Shown: piece by piece, positions 22,337 to 35,080 of the stretch
How the letters are laid out: every line of letters starts with the position of its first letter
How positions within the stretch are numbered: the first letter of the stretch is position 1
NCBI GenBank assembly: GCA_032622095.1
Contig: CP136064.1
Span: 248,715,827-248,779,826 of the forward strand
From: Siphonodentalium dalli
Lineage: Eukaryota > Mollusca > Scaphopoda > Gadilida > Siphonodentaliidae
DNA length: 64,000 bases
Direction: 5' to 3'
The notes under the pieces: model-generated
Told to the model about the DNA's origin: nothing
Database searches by the model: none
What the model saw: only the letters and a program-made list of their open reading frames with translations
Made by a program: the position numbers and the translations under genes

Positions 22337-25300
22337 GTATTTATGGAGTCAGGAGAAATAGCGTTCATGTCACTAATTTGCATCAAGTTCAATATTTACT
22401 TACATATATATAAATTACATATATATTTATTAACTGACGTGATAACACCCCGCGCGGGGATAAGCATTGAAAAACTCCAGCGAACAGAATATTGTAACAC
22501 AGTTAACTAACCATATTTAACATTGTTTGTCAGTATATATTAATGCTCTCTTTTCTGGTGATATTTGCTCTGTAATCCTAACCCTAGACAGCTGTTAATT
22601 TATAACACCCCTCACTTAAACGTAAGCTATTTGTTCTCCTCATTCTATTTATATTACCAGTCAACTAACCGGCAATTCCAAATAGGTGTGAGATGTATAG
22701 ATTTTTTTTTTCAAACCACGTTTATTGCGTCTGCTTCAGGTAATTATCATAGTAAGCCATAAGCATAACATTTTTCTTTTAAAATGGATTACTGATTTGC
22801 AAGATCATCATCCAACTGACTGATATCCTTCAAATGTTGGAACAGCAGAAACTTACATCCTCACATGGTCTTGACATCTCACTATCTATTTTGTATGTCG
22901 TTAGACGCACACCAGCTGCATTTTCACTATCAAAAGACAGAATGAGATAACAAATGATTCAGGCATCGAATGTACAAAACTCCTGACCCACTGTACCGCA
23001 TTACAAATACACAAGAACAACTATATGAACATTATTGCCATTTCCGTCATATCAAGTTAGTATTCTATGCTTTATGGTTTCATCCGGTCATACCAAGTTA
23101 CTATCGCAGTCGATTATGAACCAATACTGTATCTTGTTCCTTTGGAATGACAATAAGGTAGATGTATTTATATTTACTTGTGTAACAACGTTTTGTGTTG
23201 AATACTCTTTCAGTTGTACCAGGACTCGCTAAATAATTAGGTAGCCATTGAAATTCTTCGTTGCCACATAACTCAATATGTTACATTAATTCAGCTTGGT
23301 GATTTGTCAACTAACTGACAATTGACTCATTCGTCTATATCCCACTAAAACAAACCATAACACGAACCAATATCATATCTCAACCTAGTGTCATTATCAA
23401 CTCGCCGACTTATTATATGTTCATTATGTGCGGAAAATGACACGAATAAACCAACTGACGACTTACCCGATGAATGCAGTTTAAAATTTGATTTCACTGC
23501 TCCAGAAAACAGAATAACGAGTATAAGTCAACTATGGGTTTATTTCAGAATTATATAGTTCAATATGAACATATCTGAATATTATTGTTCGATTATGAAG
23601 CTATCTGCGCGAGGATCTGTTGCTCAGCTTGACCTAGATATGACTAAAAGTTGTATATAGAATAACTGGACAACATATTCTCGCGAAAATACGCACATAA
23701 TCGACCTAAATTATATTATAAGCAGATGATGTTCGGTGTTTCGGGAGCGTTCATTATGACCTGTTCTCCCAAAATGCGCACATTATCTGCTTATAATAGA
23801 ACTGGTTGAAGGTAGGTAATTGGCTTAGAATGGCATAATTTTGAGTCGATAATGTACTGAAAATGAATCTTTTAGTCACATTATCGACTCATAATGATAA
23901 TTCGAAGCAGAATATGTGCGGACAATGACACAGATAACATGCAGTGATGCATGGCATAATATCCAAAGTTGCAGACATTTTTCAGAAAAGACATTCATCT
24001 CTTTTTGAAATTAATAAGGAAAAAGCAATATAAATATAAGAAATAAATTAGTCTGAGTGATTATTGAGGGGTGTGTTGTAACCATTGGAGCAGTATAACG
24101 CAATACCCTTCAATTATTCACACTACAGCTGTAAATAAATGGTGGTTTTGTTTTAGTGGGACTCTCGGAGAAGGTAACAATCATCATGTAGTATGTTAGA
24201 GGGTGGACACATTTTGACCAAAAGTTTAATTTATTAGGTTTAAAGGCAATGCAACCAATATAAAAATTAACAGTCGCATGATATGAAATGATAAAATAAC
24301 CAGTGAATGTTGTGGTTCACATGATGCATGAACGCGATATAATCGTCATATCAAGTTGTGCTGGTAAACTAGAGTGTTGCATGCGGTGATCAGTAGAATG
24401 TATGCAGTCATGAGGAGATTTAAAGTTTTTACTTGATATGTTCACTCTTTGCATGCTTCAGTTATAATGACAAATACAAGTCCATCGTATTTTGGCTAAA
24501 TCACAGCCATGATCTTCCAAATTATGAGTTGTTCCAGACTGACGGTTTTTAAACATTTTTCTAATATTTCTTGAATAGGTAGCTATCCGTTTACTTGTTG
24601 TGCGCGTCTTGTTAGCTGCCAGTTGTATGGTTTTCACATTGTAACCCCTTACAAAATACTCGAGAATGTGAACCAGAAATAAAACATATTATAATTAACC
24701 GTTTGTAATAGTCCACGTTCAGCATAATGCAGGGTATGGTATGACGAATTTGGACACGGTCTAAGTATTGAAACTAAAACTATTTCTGTTGTTTGTCATG
24801 GCTAACATCATGTTAATTGAATTACCATTAGTTGTGTTTTAAGCTATGTTTTCAATATTTGACAACGTTATAAATTTAACAGCTAATATTGTTTCCTTAA
24901 TTTAACATAATTTGTTGTCGAGATTATGAGTATCTAATTTATATTCTCTTACAGATGATGCATAACAATTACATTAACAGTGTGGTGATGTATATTTGTG
25001 GTTGTATGGGTTTATTGCTAGCCACGAATTGACATGGAACATATATACATATATACAAAAGCACCAAAGTATATTGATGCTATTTTAATCAACATTGGGA
25101 CGACCTGCGCAAAACATTTCCAAATATATAACATGATGCAAAAGATTCTAAGCATAATTTAGTATGTTCTATTATTTCTGACAAACGTTTCTCTTAGTTA
25201 CTGGAAAGACCACCGAAATGAAATCACAAAAACAAGGTTATTTTCTCTTGGAAGGATATGTATCATATGAGTCTTTGTGCCTTCGAAAACAGTTCATCTT

Positions 25301-25800
25301 TGAAACATAATTATACATGAACAGGCCATGAATCATAACAGAATAACTGTTCAGGATTATAGCACTAACTCAATTGTTTATTTACCATTCCACATGTCTT
25401 ATGTGAATAACTCAATGCGTGAAATCATGTAACAAAAAACAAACTGAAGTGATTACTTTTTGTTGAAGACATTATATTGGGTGTAGAAAAGCGGGCACTG
25501 TTAATATATTTAGAAAGTTTGACGTTTTTATAAATCAATGCTCTTTGTGAACGTATCCATTTGCTGATACATCATGAAATATACCTGTACAATAGTACCA
25601 TTTTGGATAATCGTGTTCATTTGGGTTTCTGTTCCTCCTGGGTATGTTACAACATACGTGCATAATATTAATTGAATTTTAATAAGTTGCTTGATTCAAT
25701 TCATTAAAGACATATCTTTTGAAACAAGTCTTTCGATTGGACGATCGCTGGATGTCTTGTTTTCATGTGAAGAATAAAATGTGTTCTTTGTTCTTTTCAG
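22337..25800. other. Intron after VWA4
   Basis: It contains degenerate family-D sequence (about 23380-23950). The remainder, including GATGCATAACAATTAC.. and the 24160-25100 part, resembles introns after VWA3 and VWA5 but holds no exon I can support. Confidence 0.5.
23380..23950. mobile_element. Cluster of degenerate family-D MITE copies
   Basis: Family-D motifs appear in several orientations. Examples are ATTATGTGCGGAAAATGACACG (about 23410), CTGCGCGAGGATCTGTTG (about 23605), CAACATATTCTCGCGAAAATACGCACATAATCGACC (about 23670) and CCTGTTCTCCCAAAATGCGCACATTATCTGC (about 23760). At least two overlapping copies, one internally deleted, are likely. Confidence 0.55.
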
Positions 25801-25824
25801 AGGCAACTCCACCACCACCAACCC
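25801..25824 (+). CDS. Linker microexon (24 nt) after VWA4
   Basis: The acceptor TTGTTCTTTTCAG precedes 24 nt ending ACCC|gtaagt. In phase 1 it reads EATPPPPT and a split Pro codon, differing from the 19563 exon by two bases. Confidence 0.85.
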
Positions 25825-26843
25825 GTAAGTAGTATTGCTTGTTAAGATATTAGATTTTGACGTTTTAGTGCTATTATGGCAGCGAAGTCTCTCATATATT
25901 TGGTAGATAATAGTCGAGATGTAATCACTGTAGGGGTGGGTCATTGAAGTTGGAGTGTGCTGTTTATCCCAACTATGTGGTGAACATATTTTATTCTAAC
26001 CAGCTGTCTTTTGAGCAATAATGTTGTTGCACAATGTTCGTTTACGGGTACGTGTACATGTTTTCATTAATAAATTAATCGAATAGCAAGTGGTTACTAT
26101 TAACAATAATAACCAATTGATTTGAGAGTTATCCTTCTTACACCCGCAATGTGTCTGTTTGAGCACGTGGTTCTGGTCCCATCTCCAAAAATTAACAAAC
26201 TTCAAAAATCGATAGCTGATCACTCTGAGCTTTGATGGGTGGGTTCCTCGTCTCGAATCAAGTATTTGTTACCTCCGAAGCCAAAGAAATTGTAATTTAG
26301 GGGTGCTTAATCGGATTGAGTACCTTTAACTGAACTCTGTTATATATACCAGAACGATTCAGATAGAATACTCATGATGTAACTGACTTGGGTATTGATC
26401 TTTAGCATGTGATGTTTATGTATATATATATCTGTTAAAACAGCTTCCTTGGCAAATGAGTAAATGACAGCCCATTCTTTATAGTTTTGATAAATTCAAT
26501 TCGGTTGTTGACAATGGCGGGAATACATTGAAGGTGATTCGCACGCATTCATGCACTCCCCAGATAGTATACTTGCGAAAACAGATCGATATTGGACAAT
26601 GGTCAGTTCTGGACCTTTTTGTTTTGTGTGATTGAAACATTTGCATTTGTTGAAATGACAGTTATGGATTTTTTTTCAATTAAACCTTCAGAGTCATAAT
26701 GCACAATCGTGTATTTTAAATAATTTGGACCAGCATGTCAATGTTCTTAGCGACAAGTGTTGTGTCATTTGGAATAATACAATTCTGTTTCCCCTCTTTC
26801 TTCTTTCCAACTTTTTAATTTTCCTATTTGTTTTTATTTACAG
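25825..26843. other. Intron between linker microexons
   Basis: Positions about 26160-26331 form half of a family-E element, reading ..TTTGATGGGTGGGT.. to ..CGGATTGAGTACCTTTAA like the right part of 61715-62157. Nothing else is recognised. Confidence 0.5.
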
Positions 26844-26858
26844 CGGCTCCAACTACAG
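26844..26858 (+). CDS. Linker microexon (15 nt) before VWA5
   Basis: The acceptor TTTTTATTTACAG precedes CGGCTCCAACTACAG and donor gtaaaa. It completes PAPTT and a split Gly codon joined to VWA5. It is homologous to 20041-20055. Confidence 0.82.
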
Positions 26859-28402
26859 GTAAAATTTTATTATTTTTATCACTAAAGTTTCACATGTTCA
26901 ATGCGAGATGATGTTATGCTACACATCTGGGTTCTATATAGATATATCACATATTCATGTTAATTCATCACACCTTCAATGTTGTACAATTTGTATGTAA
27001 GCACTGACAATACACTCGGTGTCTGATGTTAATTGTATTTGTATTCACTTCACCTTCACCAACACACGATAGTCGACAGTACTGGGTGAAAGCTATTACA
27101 CGCTGAGCTACTATCATTATACCAAAATCGATACTGGTTAAATGAGATGTACTTTCTCTAACACGTGAGCTCGACGCGCCCCTTCTCTTTCCGTTAACTG
27201 CATCTCATCTTCTCTGATATTTTCCTTATTAACATGAAAGTTGCACGTCCATTATGGCGACCGTTCTATTACAATATGATGTAACCTAATATGATATTTG
27301 AACTATTGATATGTCGGTTTCACATTTATGGTGTTCTAAGCCTAACTCCAGATATAATCAACATGGCGTCCTTAACTTAGTTACAATATTCACAATTGAT
27401 AGCATAGTTCATGGACGACAACCGTTGCATAGTTGACATTGTCAACTTAGTCAGGACGACTATTGCCAATTAATTCCAGTATTTTTAGCAAGTAGTATAT
27501 AAGTAGATAGCTGGCTTGATTAGACATATTTTGTGGAGACTAGTGGGCTGATCTAGTGCACCTATTTTACCTACCCGATTCAAACAATGACTTAGCTGCA
27601 TGTCGTAGTATATATAAATAGAACGCTTGATAGATACTCTTTTCCTTTATTCATCTCAAAGTACGTATTGCACTTTCACAGCCACTCTTCGTGTAATCTG
27701 CACGATTTAGCCACGATTGTTGGTCGGAATAATCACCCTTTTTCGCAGTTAGTGACTCATCTAAGCGGATATTGCAATATATTTATTAATAAAAGTAACC
27801 CAATGGTGACCTCATTTTTGGTTTACAGCTTTGGTTCTGCATATGGTGTTTACGTTATTAGATTTACTAATGGTGAATTACTTTATTAGACCATGTCCCC
27901 ATTGACCACAGCCGCTTATTATACATATCATCTCTGGAAAAGGTCATAAACTGTTTAACCATTTTTATATTAAAGATCGTGATGAGTAGTTATCCCACAG
28001 GAAATGCTCAGATAATAAGTTCAACAAACGGCCATATGTCGTTTGTTGAACTTATTATCTCAACATTTCCCTCAATAAATAGGGCTCATTTTGTACTTTT
28101 ATTTTTCAGCTGTCTCCTTATATTACTTGCACATAGGAATATTAAATCAATAATATACCATTCCGATGTACACTTTTTAACTGACTAGGAGAATCCATTT
28201 AGTATAAAAAGGATTAAAATGTTATTATGGTGCTTTTACGTTCAAACTAAGTTGAATTGGTAAGTTTCCCATTTTGAAATAGGGCGGTGATCATGTGAGT
28301 GGCTGTATTGTAGAGTACGTTCATTATTGGCACAAATTGTAGCGTCGACATTTAGATTCAAACCTGATATCCCATCTTATTATTCACATGCTCTTTGCAT
28401 AG
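26859..28402. other. Intron before VWA5
   Basis: It is homologous to the introns before VWA3 and VWA4 (notably 27420-27700). One family-C TTAA MITE lies at 27955-28217. No exon is recognised. Confidence 0.55.
27955..28217. mobile_element. Family-C TTAA MITE, inverted orientation
   Basis: TTAACCATTTTTATATT at the left and AATCCATTTAGTATAAAAAGGATTAA at the right, with the internal perfect-looking ATAATAAGTTCAACAAACG / CGTTTGTTGAACTTATTAT hairpin. Its orientation is opposite to the copies at 10398, 17660 and 19137. Confidence 0.75.
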
Positions 28403-28969
28403 GATGCGCATTGGCGAAAGTTGACATGATTGTCGTTCTCGACTCGTCCACAAGTGTCACAGAAGCTAACTTCGTCAAAATGAAGGAGTTCATTGTAAAC
28501 TTCTTGGCGCCAGCGGAAATTGACAATGGCAATGTGAGAGTTGGTCTGGTAATGTACAGCACATCGGTCCACATTGAATTCCATCTAAATGAATTTAGCA
28601 ATAAGGCAGACATGTCCGCAAAGATCCTGAGCCTACCGTATAGGTATGGCAGCACCAATACATATGGTGGTATCAATGCCATGAGAGTGGACATGTTCAA
28701 ACCGGATAAAGGTGACAGAGCTGGTGTGCCAAACATTGGTGTAGTCATCACTGATGGTGTCTCGAACATAAACGCTTATGAGACTGTTCCGGAAGCCGAT
28801 AAGGCAAGGGATGATGATATCCATATTTACGCTATCGGTATTGGTCTGACCGACACAACGGAAATTGATGGTATTGCAAACAAGCCAACAGAAGAAAACA
28901 GTTTCAATGTAGATGATTTCGCTGCCTTAGAAGGACTTGATAAGAAAATTTTCTCTTCCCTATGCCCAG
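28403..28969 (+). CDS. VWA5 exon: complete VWA domain
   Basis: This 567-nt exon (acceptor CTTTGCATAG, donor TGCCCAG|gtattt) is phase 1 to 1. All MIDAS ligands are present (DSSTS, GSTNT, VITDG), and so are the end cysteines (GCALAKVD and SSLCPG). It is closest to VWA4, sharing FSNKADMSAKIL and EENSFNVDDF, with the VWA3-like DDDIHIYAIG. The mix of VWA3- and VWA4-type blocks is compatible with recent duplication plus conversion. Confidence 0.95.
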
Positions 28970-31900
28970 GTATTTATGGTGTCAGGAGAAATAGCGTTCA
29001 TGTCACTAATATGCATCAAGTTCAATATATATGTTAACTTATATATATATATGTTATTTTATTAACCGACATGATAGCACTGCGCGCGGGGATGAGAATT
29101 TAAAGCCTACAGAATAATGTTATACTGTTGACTTACCCTACTTAACACTGTATATATATGTATATATTATAATGCACGCTTTGTTTTAACAGTTTACCCG
29201 AAATCCTAACCCTAAATAGCTGTTGCTGTTTAATGATTCCATTTGAATCATAAGCTAACTTTTCTTTTCATTGTTCCCCGAAAAAACAAATTCAGTATAG
29301 AAATGGTCAGTGTCTATACATCCGAAACGTTGATTGATCATTTGACTAAGATATGACATAATGTTACGAAACTTTATTTATGGTCATCATATGAGAAATT
29401 CCCGGTTAAATTCGAATTGGGGTGCAGTCCTACCATTTCTGACATTTATGCCCCTTTTGGAAATATAGTTTTGCTTATTGTTTTGTCTGTATAATAACTT
29501 TATAGTTATTCAATATCTTTCAAATTTAGAATCGGGATTAACCAATGAATATATAGGTCAAGTTCAAATTGGTCCTGGTCCAAATATTTCTGACGTATTT
29601 ATGTCCCCTTTTTTACTTAAAATTTATTTTGATTATGCGGATGATAACTTTAGGATTCAGATATAGCATCAGAACCATCGGACTCGTTTTCTATAATCAC
29701 TTGCCCAACACAAGTAAAAAAAATGCACGGTTTAGCAATGCTGGGTAAAATGATTAAGTTTTTGCGAACCTGGGTAATAAAACCATAACGACCAATTCAA
29801 CCGTAATAATGTGAAAACTCCAATATTGCATACCTGTATGATATACCTACTTAACAACGTATTTATCTCTATCGTTATACTAATGTTGGTAAATAATGTC
29901 TCTCTTTCGTCTGTCCAAATAGTTGTGAAAATATTTGTTGATTCCCCTTGAGTCATAATATACATTTGTTTTTCAAATAAAATTCAGTTTTATGATCTTT
30001 TACCTACAAAATGATTTCCGCATTAGGAACCTTTCTTCGAAATGGATCGTGATTATAAATGAAGAATCACTTGCTTCAACAATCAACACTTTTATGTAAT
30101 TTTAACATCCCTGTTTCTATTGGGATATATCTTGAGATTTTTAAAACTATACATTGTTGCTGATCATGTATATATACTGCTTCAATTTTGTGAATACCAT
30201 GGATTATATCTATATAACGAATAGAGGATAATCAAACAAGAACCTTTGCCATACGCAAGTCTGCCAGCAGTATATGATACTAAGTTCGAAATGCTTCTGA
30301 TTGACACTTTAAGGGTGAGGGGACCACAACTGGAAAAATATTTCTGTCTCAAAATTTACAAATAGCAGCACACAAGTTGAGCGAAATGTAAAACATGCAG
30401 ACACAAAATTGTAGTTTTCAAATGTATGTTAAATTTTTTATTGAAAACATGAGCTTTAACTAGATTTTCAAATAATTATAAAATTTGATATTTTTCTACT
30501 AAAGTTATAGCACATTAAGCAAATAAAAGTGGTGATATGGTTAGTGAATAAAAAACCCCACAATTTTGCTTCTAAAACAAAAACTATTTTGCTGCAAATA
30601 AATTCTGGTTGGCTATTCTAATGGTAACATGTGGTTTTTGTCAGGTCAAGTGATATCCATTGATCCTTAAGTCAATTGCCCGCAATGATCAGTTATTTTT
30701 ATGCATACCGTCACGCTCAAGAAGCTTTGTTTCACAAACACTGGATCCATAACTGAATAGACATGCTTGGATGACCCAGACACTGCAATCTAAACGTACA
30801 TTCGACTTTGTGACTTGACAGCAAGACTGAAGCATCACACACTTTCCACATTCGATCTTTCTGTTTAACAATCCCAACTTACTGTACCGCATATAATACT
30901 TGCTCCAAACATCTGTTACTGTGTTAGTAACATATTATCATCTTCTATATACAATTCCTGCTTTTCGTCAGCTAACAATTTGTAATTATCGATGTTTCAT
31001 ATAAAATATTACGTCATTTAGTTTTTTTTGGAGCGGAGGTAATTGTATATGTATACTTGTCATAAACATTTATTTATTTATGCAGTACTATAGCGCCAGT
31101 GAATAATTGTGTATGTCCAAATATATTCTCAATCTGAAAAGCAACCGCCCAGTTCAAAATATCTTAAAACATATACTAAATACCTGCATATTCATTTCTG
31201 TGTTCGTGCCATTTTAAGATGTACTGTTATGAACAACATGGAATGTAGTTTGTAAGCAACTTTAAACCCTGAATAAACAAACAAGCATGCTGATTGTTGG
31301 AAAAACGGATATGCATGTATTCTCAAATTAAGGACTTTCCGAACTTTCAACCAATTCAGTCTTTTTTTCGTGGAAAATGCACATGATATCAGTGAACACA
31401 TTGTTTTTCATCAAATCTGTAATCTTGTATGTAATGTGTTTTCCACGAAATGTGAAACCACGAAATGGTGGCATGATAAACAGCATGTGTATTTTCAATT
31501 GAGTATTGGTAAATTTTTCTGTGATTTTCAAATGACTGCTGTTTGGACTATTATGAGTACTTATGGAATAGTCCCCTCTGTGGAATATGTTATCACACAT
31601 CCTAATTTTCTTTATTATGTGTACACTACACTTTTATTGGAGTAGGTGCTTTGTACTTTGGATATTGGGGGAATCATCCAGGAAAATAAAACGAAATAGT
31701 TGAATTAGTAAATATAAATTTCTGTGTTCTTATCAGAACGCTCAGTTTCCAGGATGAGGGCAGATGCACTTCTTCATATTTTTTCACTTTTAAATTGTTT
31801 TAATTTCAAAATGTTGAACTACATGGATTTATAATACTATAGATCTGCTGCAAGCGAACATTACATTTGTCTGTCAGGCACATGCCACGCCGTAATTATC

Positions 31901-32943
31901 CAGTCTATGTTACTTGATATCTCTGCCCTTGTTTTTGTTCAGAGTCTTCGTATATGTAGCTATCCACACAAGTGTGTGTACCAATATAGCGGGGTTTTCG
32001 TCGCTGTGAAGCAAAAGCATGCCATGATACAATAAATTATTTTTCAACTTTCAAAAAATCAGCTGTTATTATAATACGATTGATATGGATGTTCACTGAG
32101 TACTGTAACAAACTACGTTCTGTATTAATGTGTAGATTGTGATCGATAACATTTAGATACTACAATACTGCTAACTGTAATATGTTATTTTACTATTGTT
32201 AATGATACCAATTTAACTAACTACATGGTTGTTCCATTAACTTAGTTGACCTTAATTCATTGCATATACTTCGGTATCTAACTCGAATTCTATTTTCAAA
32301 TTACAAGCTAACATAACAATTGATAATATAAGTCTATGCCACTACAATTCTTGTCTTCTCATTTCACCACGTATGTCAGCTTACGAGAGATTACAATCAT
32401 GCACTCACAAATTGCTAAACTCTCGAAAGCATAAATAGCTCACGATTGTATTATGTCTTGTTTTTCGGACTTTCATCCATTCTCCAGAATTATCCAGATG
32501 ATCTTTTATCCAGTTATAGCAGGGTATTGCTTTAGTCTCTCTCCGGCGAAGGAGATCGAATATATTGCGAACGCAGTCACATTTCGGATATTTTTTCTAG
32601 AAAATTGGACATTTCTTGATAACACAATGCTATTATGAACATCTCCGGCGAAGGAGATCGAATATATTGCGAACGCAGTCACATTTCGGATATTTTTTCT
32701 AGAAAATTGGACATTTCTTGATAACACAATGCTATTATGAACATCCAGTTTGTTGTTTTTCAGTGAACAACGCCAAAAACGAGTAGTGAACCTTCGGTTG
32801 TGATAGATAAATGTGATATGTTATTGGTATCAGTTTTGTATAGGTCTATACATGCATGTTAATTCGAACTTGATGTCGAATGAACATAATTTTGCACTCT
32901 ATATGAATTAAAATATTAACATGTTTCATGTTTTATTTTACAG
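28970..32943. other. Intron after VWA5 (4 kb)
   Basis: It has a 102-bp tandem duplication at 32540-32743. The first ~60 bp copy the post-VWA3 and post-VWA4 introns. No exon or complete transposon is recognised in the rest; the open frames at 31192-31645 overlap on both strands and have no recognisable domain. Confidence 0.5.
32540..32743 (+). repeat. 102-bp tandem duplication, two copies
   Basis: Units starting about 32540 and 32642 (TCTCCGGCGAAGGAGATCGA..) are identical over essentially their full length, which implies a recent event. Confidence 0.92.
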
Positions 32944-32967
32944 TGGCAACTACACCACGACCAACAC
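32944..32967 (+). CDS. Linker microexon (24 nt) after VWA5
   Basis: The acceptor TTTTATTTTACAG precedes 24 nt ending ACAC|gtaagt. In phase 1 it reads VATTPRPT plus a split Pro codon. It is homologous to 19563 and 25801. Confidence 0.83.
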
Positions 32968-33435
32968 GTAAGTATTATCACTCGAATAATTTAACATTCG
33001 TGTCATTTATAAGCACTACTCAGTACGCCGTTGGATATATTTATCAAATTTATCGTCCATGACAACTTAGAAGAGCACAAATTCCTATGAGAATCCTATT
33101 CAATAAAGACATGCATTAGTATCCACGAGAAACGTCTGATCTCACACACCTTGAGTGTGAAAGTATTTTAAAGCGAGATTCCCTTGGTCAACCAAGGCAA
33201 TGTTTCGGCTAGTATTTGCTTAACTTCATATTTAAATTCAGCTGGTTGCACTGACCCCGATGATTCGCATGCAAGCATATTGCCGTAATGAATATAGATG
33301 ATGGATCTTTCATTTATGTTCATTTCGATACTTTTTCGACAATTGTTTTTGTAATAATTGATATAATTTGTTTGTAATATAGCAGCCTTGTTCTCGATGC
33401 CGAAATTCTAACTGACATATTGTTTTTCTTTGCAG

Positions 33436-33447
33436 CTCCTGAGACAG
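33436..33447 (+). CDS. Linker microexon (12 nt) before VWA6
   Basis: The acceptor TGTTTTTCTTTGCAG precedes CTCCTGAGACAG and donor gtaaaa. In phase 1 it supplies PPET plus a split Gly codon, one codon shorter than its 15-nt homologues. At 12 nt it is the smallest exon proposed in the window; the support is the conserved PET-type sequence, donor and position. Confidence 0.75.
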
Positions 33448-34513
33448 GTAAAATAATATTTTAGCACCATAGTTGTGCATGTTATATGATGGCTTGGCCA
33501 ATACTGATGCACATCATTGTTTTTAAGTTTAGCTTCGTCGCATATACATTTTAGTTTATGTTCACCATTCCGTAATCATCACTGCGACTTTGGTCTCACC
33601 GTCATTACGATACATTTCATCATCATTTGCCACTTCCGAAAAAACTCTAAAATGCCAGGAATAGTCCAATGCCTCAGATATGATCAAAGAAAAACTAAAT
33701 AGCACATGCAAATACCAATACAAGTTGAAAGATGGAAGGTACAGTAGGTAGTTCAATAAATTAGTCCGGAACTAGTTCCAACTGCTTTCGTCCACTTTGG
33801 GAGTTAATTAATAGCACATGTTATGTTCCTTGTCCAACACGGCGGCGACCAAATATTTTATAAATTGTATAAGAGTATACAGTAGGCTAGATTGATCCAT
33901 GTTTGCAGTCTCTAATTGTATACTAGAACTCTAGTGACTCACCGTCATATTCCCTGTAAATTAAATTTTATCATTCAATAATTACTTTTCCCCAGTAATC
34001 TTCGGCAGTGGTAATTAATTTTTGAGAGAACTAGATATGGGCAGAATCCGTGAGGCCTATATTAGCCGGAGTAATAACTCAAACTGAAATAATCAGACTG
34101 AACTAGCGTTTGTGTGTGGACATATTAATTACAACACTTTGAAATACCTTTTTGTTTGATTTCGGGCTTTCTACTACACAAATAAGTGACATGTTCTAAT
34201 ATCGTCAGACAGACTTAGTGACCCAGAGCAAATGTAGTACCACATTGGAAGCCATATTGTTTAGTACGTTCGTTCAGTCTTTAAAAGATGTAACAATGAA
34301 AGCGTTGGTGTTGCAATGTTGGATTGTGGCTCACTGATATTGATCATATATATGGCGAAATTTCTCACAATTATTTAGAAAATGCTTTCGATGTATGCAT
34401 GAATTCTGTTTTCACTCGCTTATTGTTGAAATCATATTTATTCACATATTGTTAATGTCATATATCTGAGTGTTTGGAATGGTTTCAAGCTTGTAGTACT
34501 TGTTTTTGCACAG
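33448..34513. other. Intron before VWA6
   Basis: Nothing recognised beyond AT-rich sequence and the acceptor. Confidence 0.5.
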
Positions 34514-35080
34514 GCTGCGCAGTGGCGAAAGTTGATATAGTTATTGTACTTGACTCGTCAACCAGTGTCACTGAAGGTAATTTTGAGAAGATGAAACAAT
34601 TCATCGTGGACTTCCTTGAGCCACATAGGATTGACAACGGAAACATAAGGGTTGGTCTCGTAATGTACAGCACTGAAGTCCATAAGGAATTTTACATGGA
34701 CGATTTCTCCACCAAGAAGGACATGTTCGCGAAAATTCTGAGCTTGCCTTATAGATATGGCAGTACCAATACATATGGTGGTCTAAATGCCATGCGTACT
34801 GAACTGTTTGTCACTGAGCGAGGCGATCGACCTGGCGTTCCAAACATTTGTATCGTTATCACTGACGGTGTTTCGAACATTAATGCTTTTGAGACGATCC
34901 CGGAAGCTGACAAGGCAAGGGAAGAAGATATCCATATATATGCTATCGGTATTGGTCTGATCGATACAACTGAAATCGACGGTATTGCTAACAAACCCAC
35001 GAAGGACAACCGCTTTAATGTGGATGACTTCGCTGCTTTGGAGGGACTTGATGAAAAGATTTTCTCCTCCATCTGTCCAG
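34514..35080 (+). CDS. VWA6 exon: complete VWA domain
   Basis: This 567-nt exon (acceptor TTTTTGCACAG, donor TGTCCAG|gtattc) is phase 1 to 1. It starts G-CAVAKVDIVIVL and has DSSTS, GSTNT, VITDG and both end cysteines. The first ~390 nt have diverged from VWA3-5 (LEPHRIDNGNIRVG, KEFYMDDF, RTELFVTERG). Then about 45 nt (34914-34958) match VWA4 exactly and the following LIDTTEIDG matches VWA3. That patchwork suggests gene conversion. Reading past the donor gives a short Pro/Thr tail ending in TAA at 35139, described as a separate observation. Confidence 0.95.

Noticed and set aside
31192-31645. Overlapping open frames on both strands
   Set aside because: Composition is like surrounding intron and no domain or splice signal supports either.
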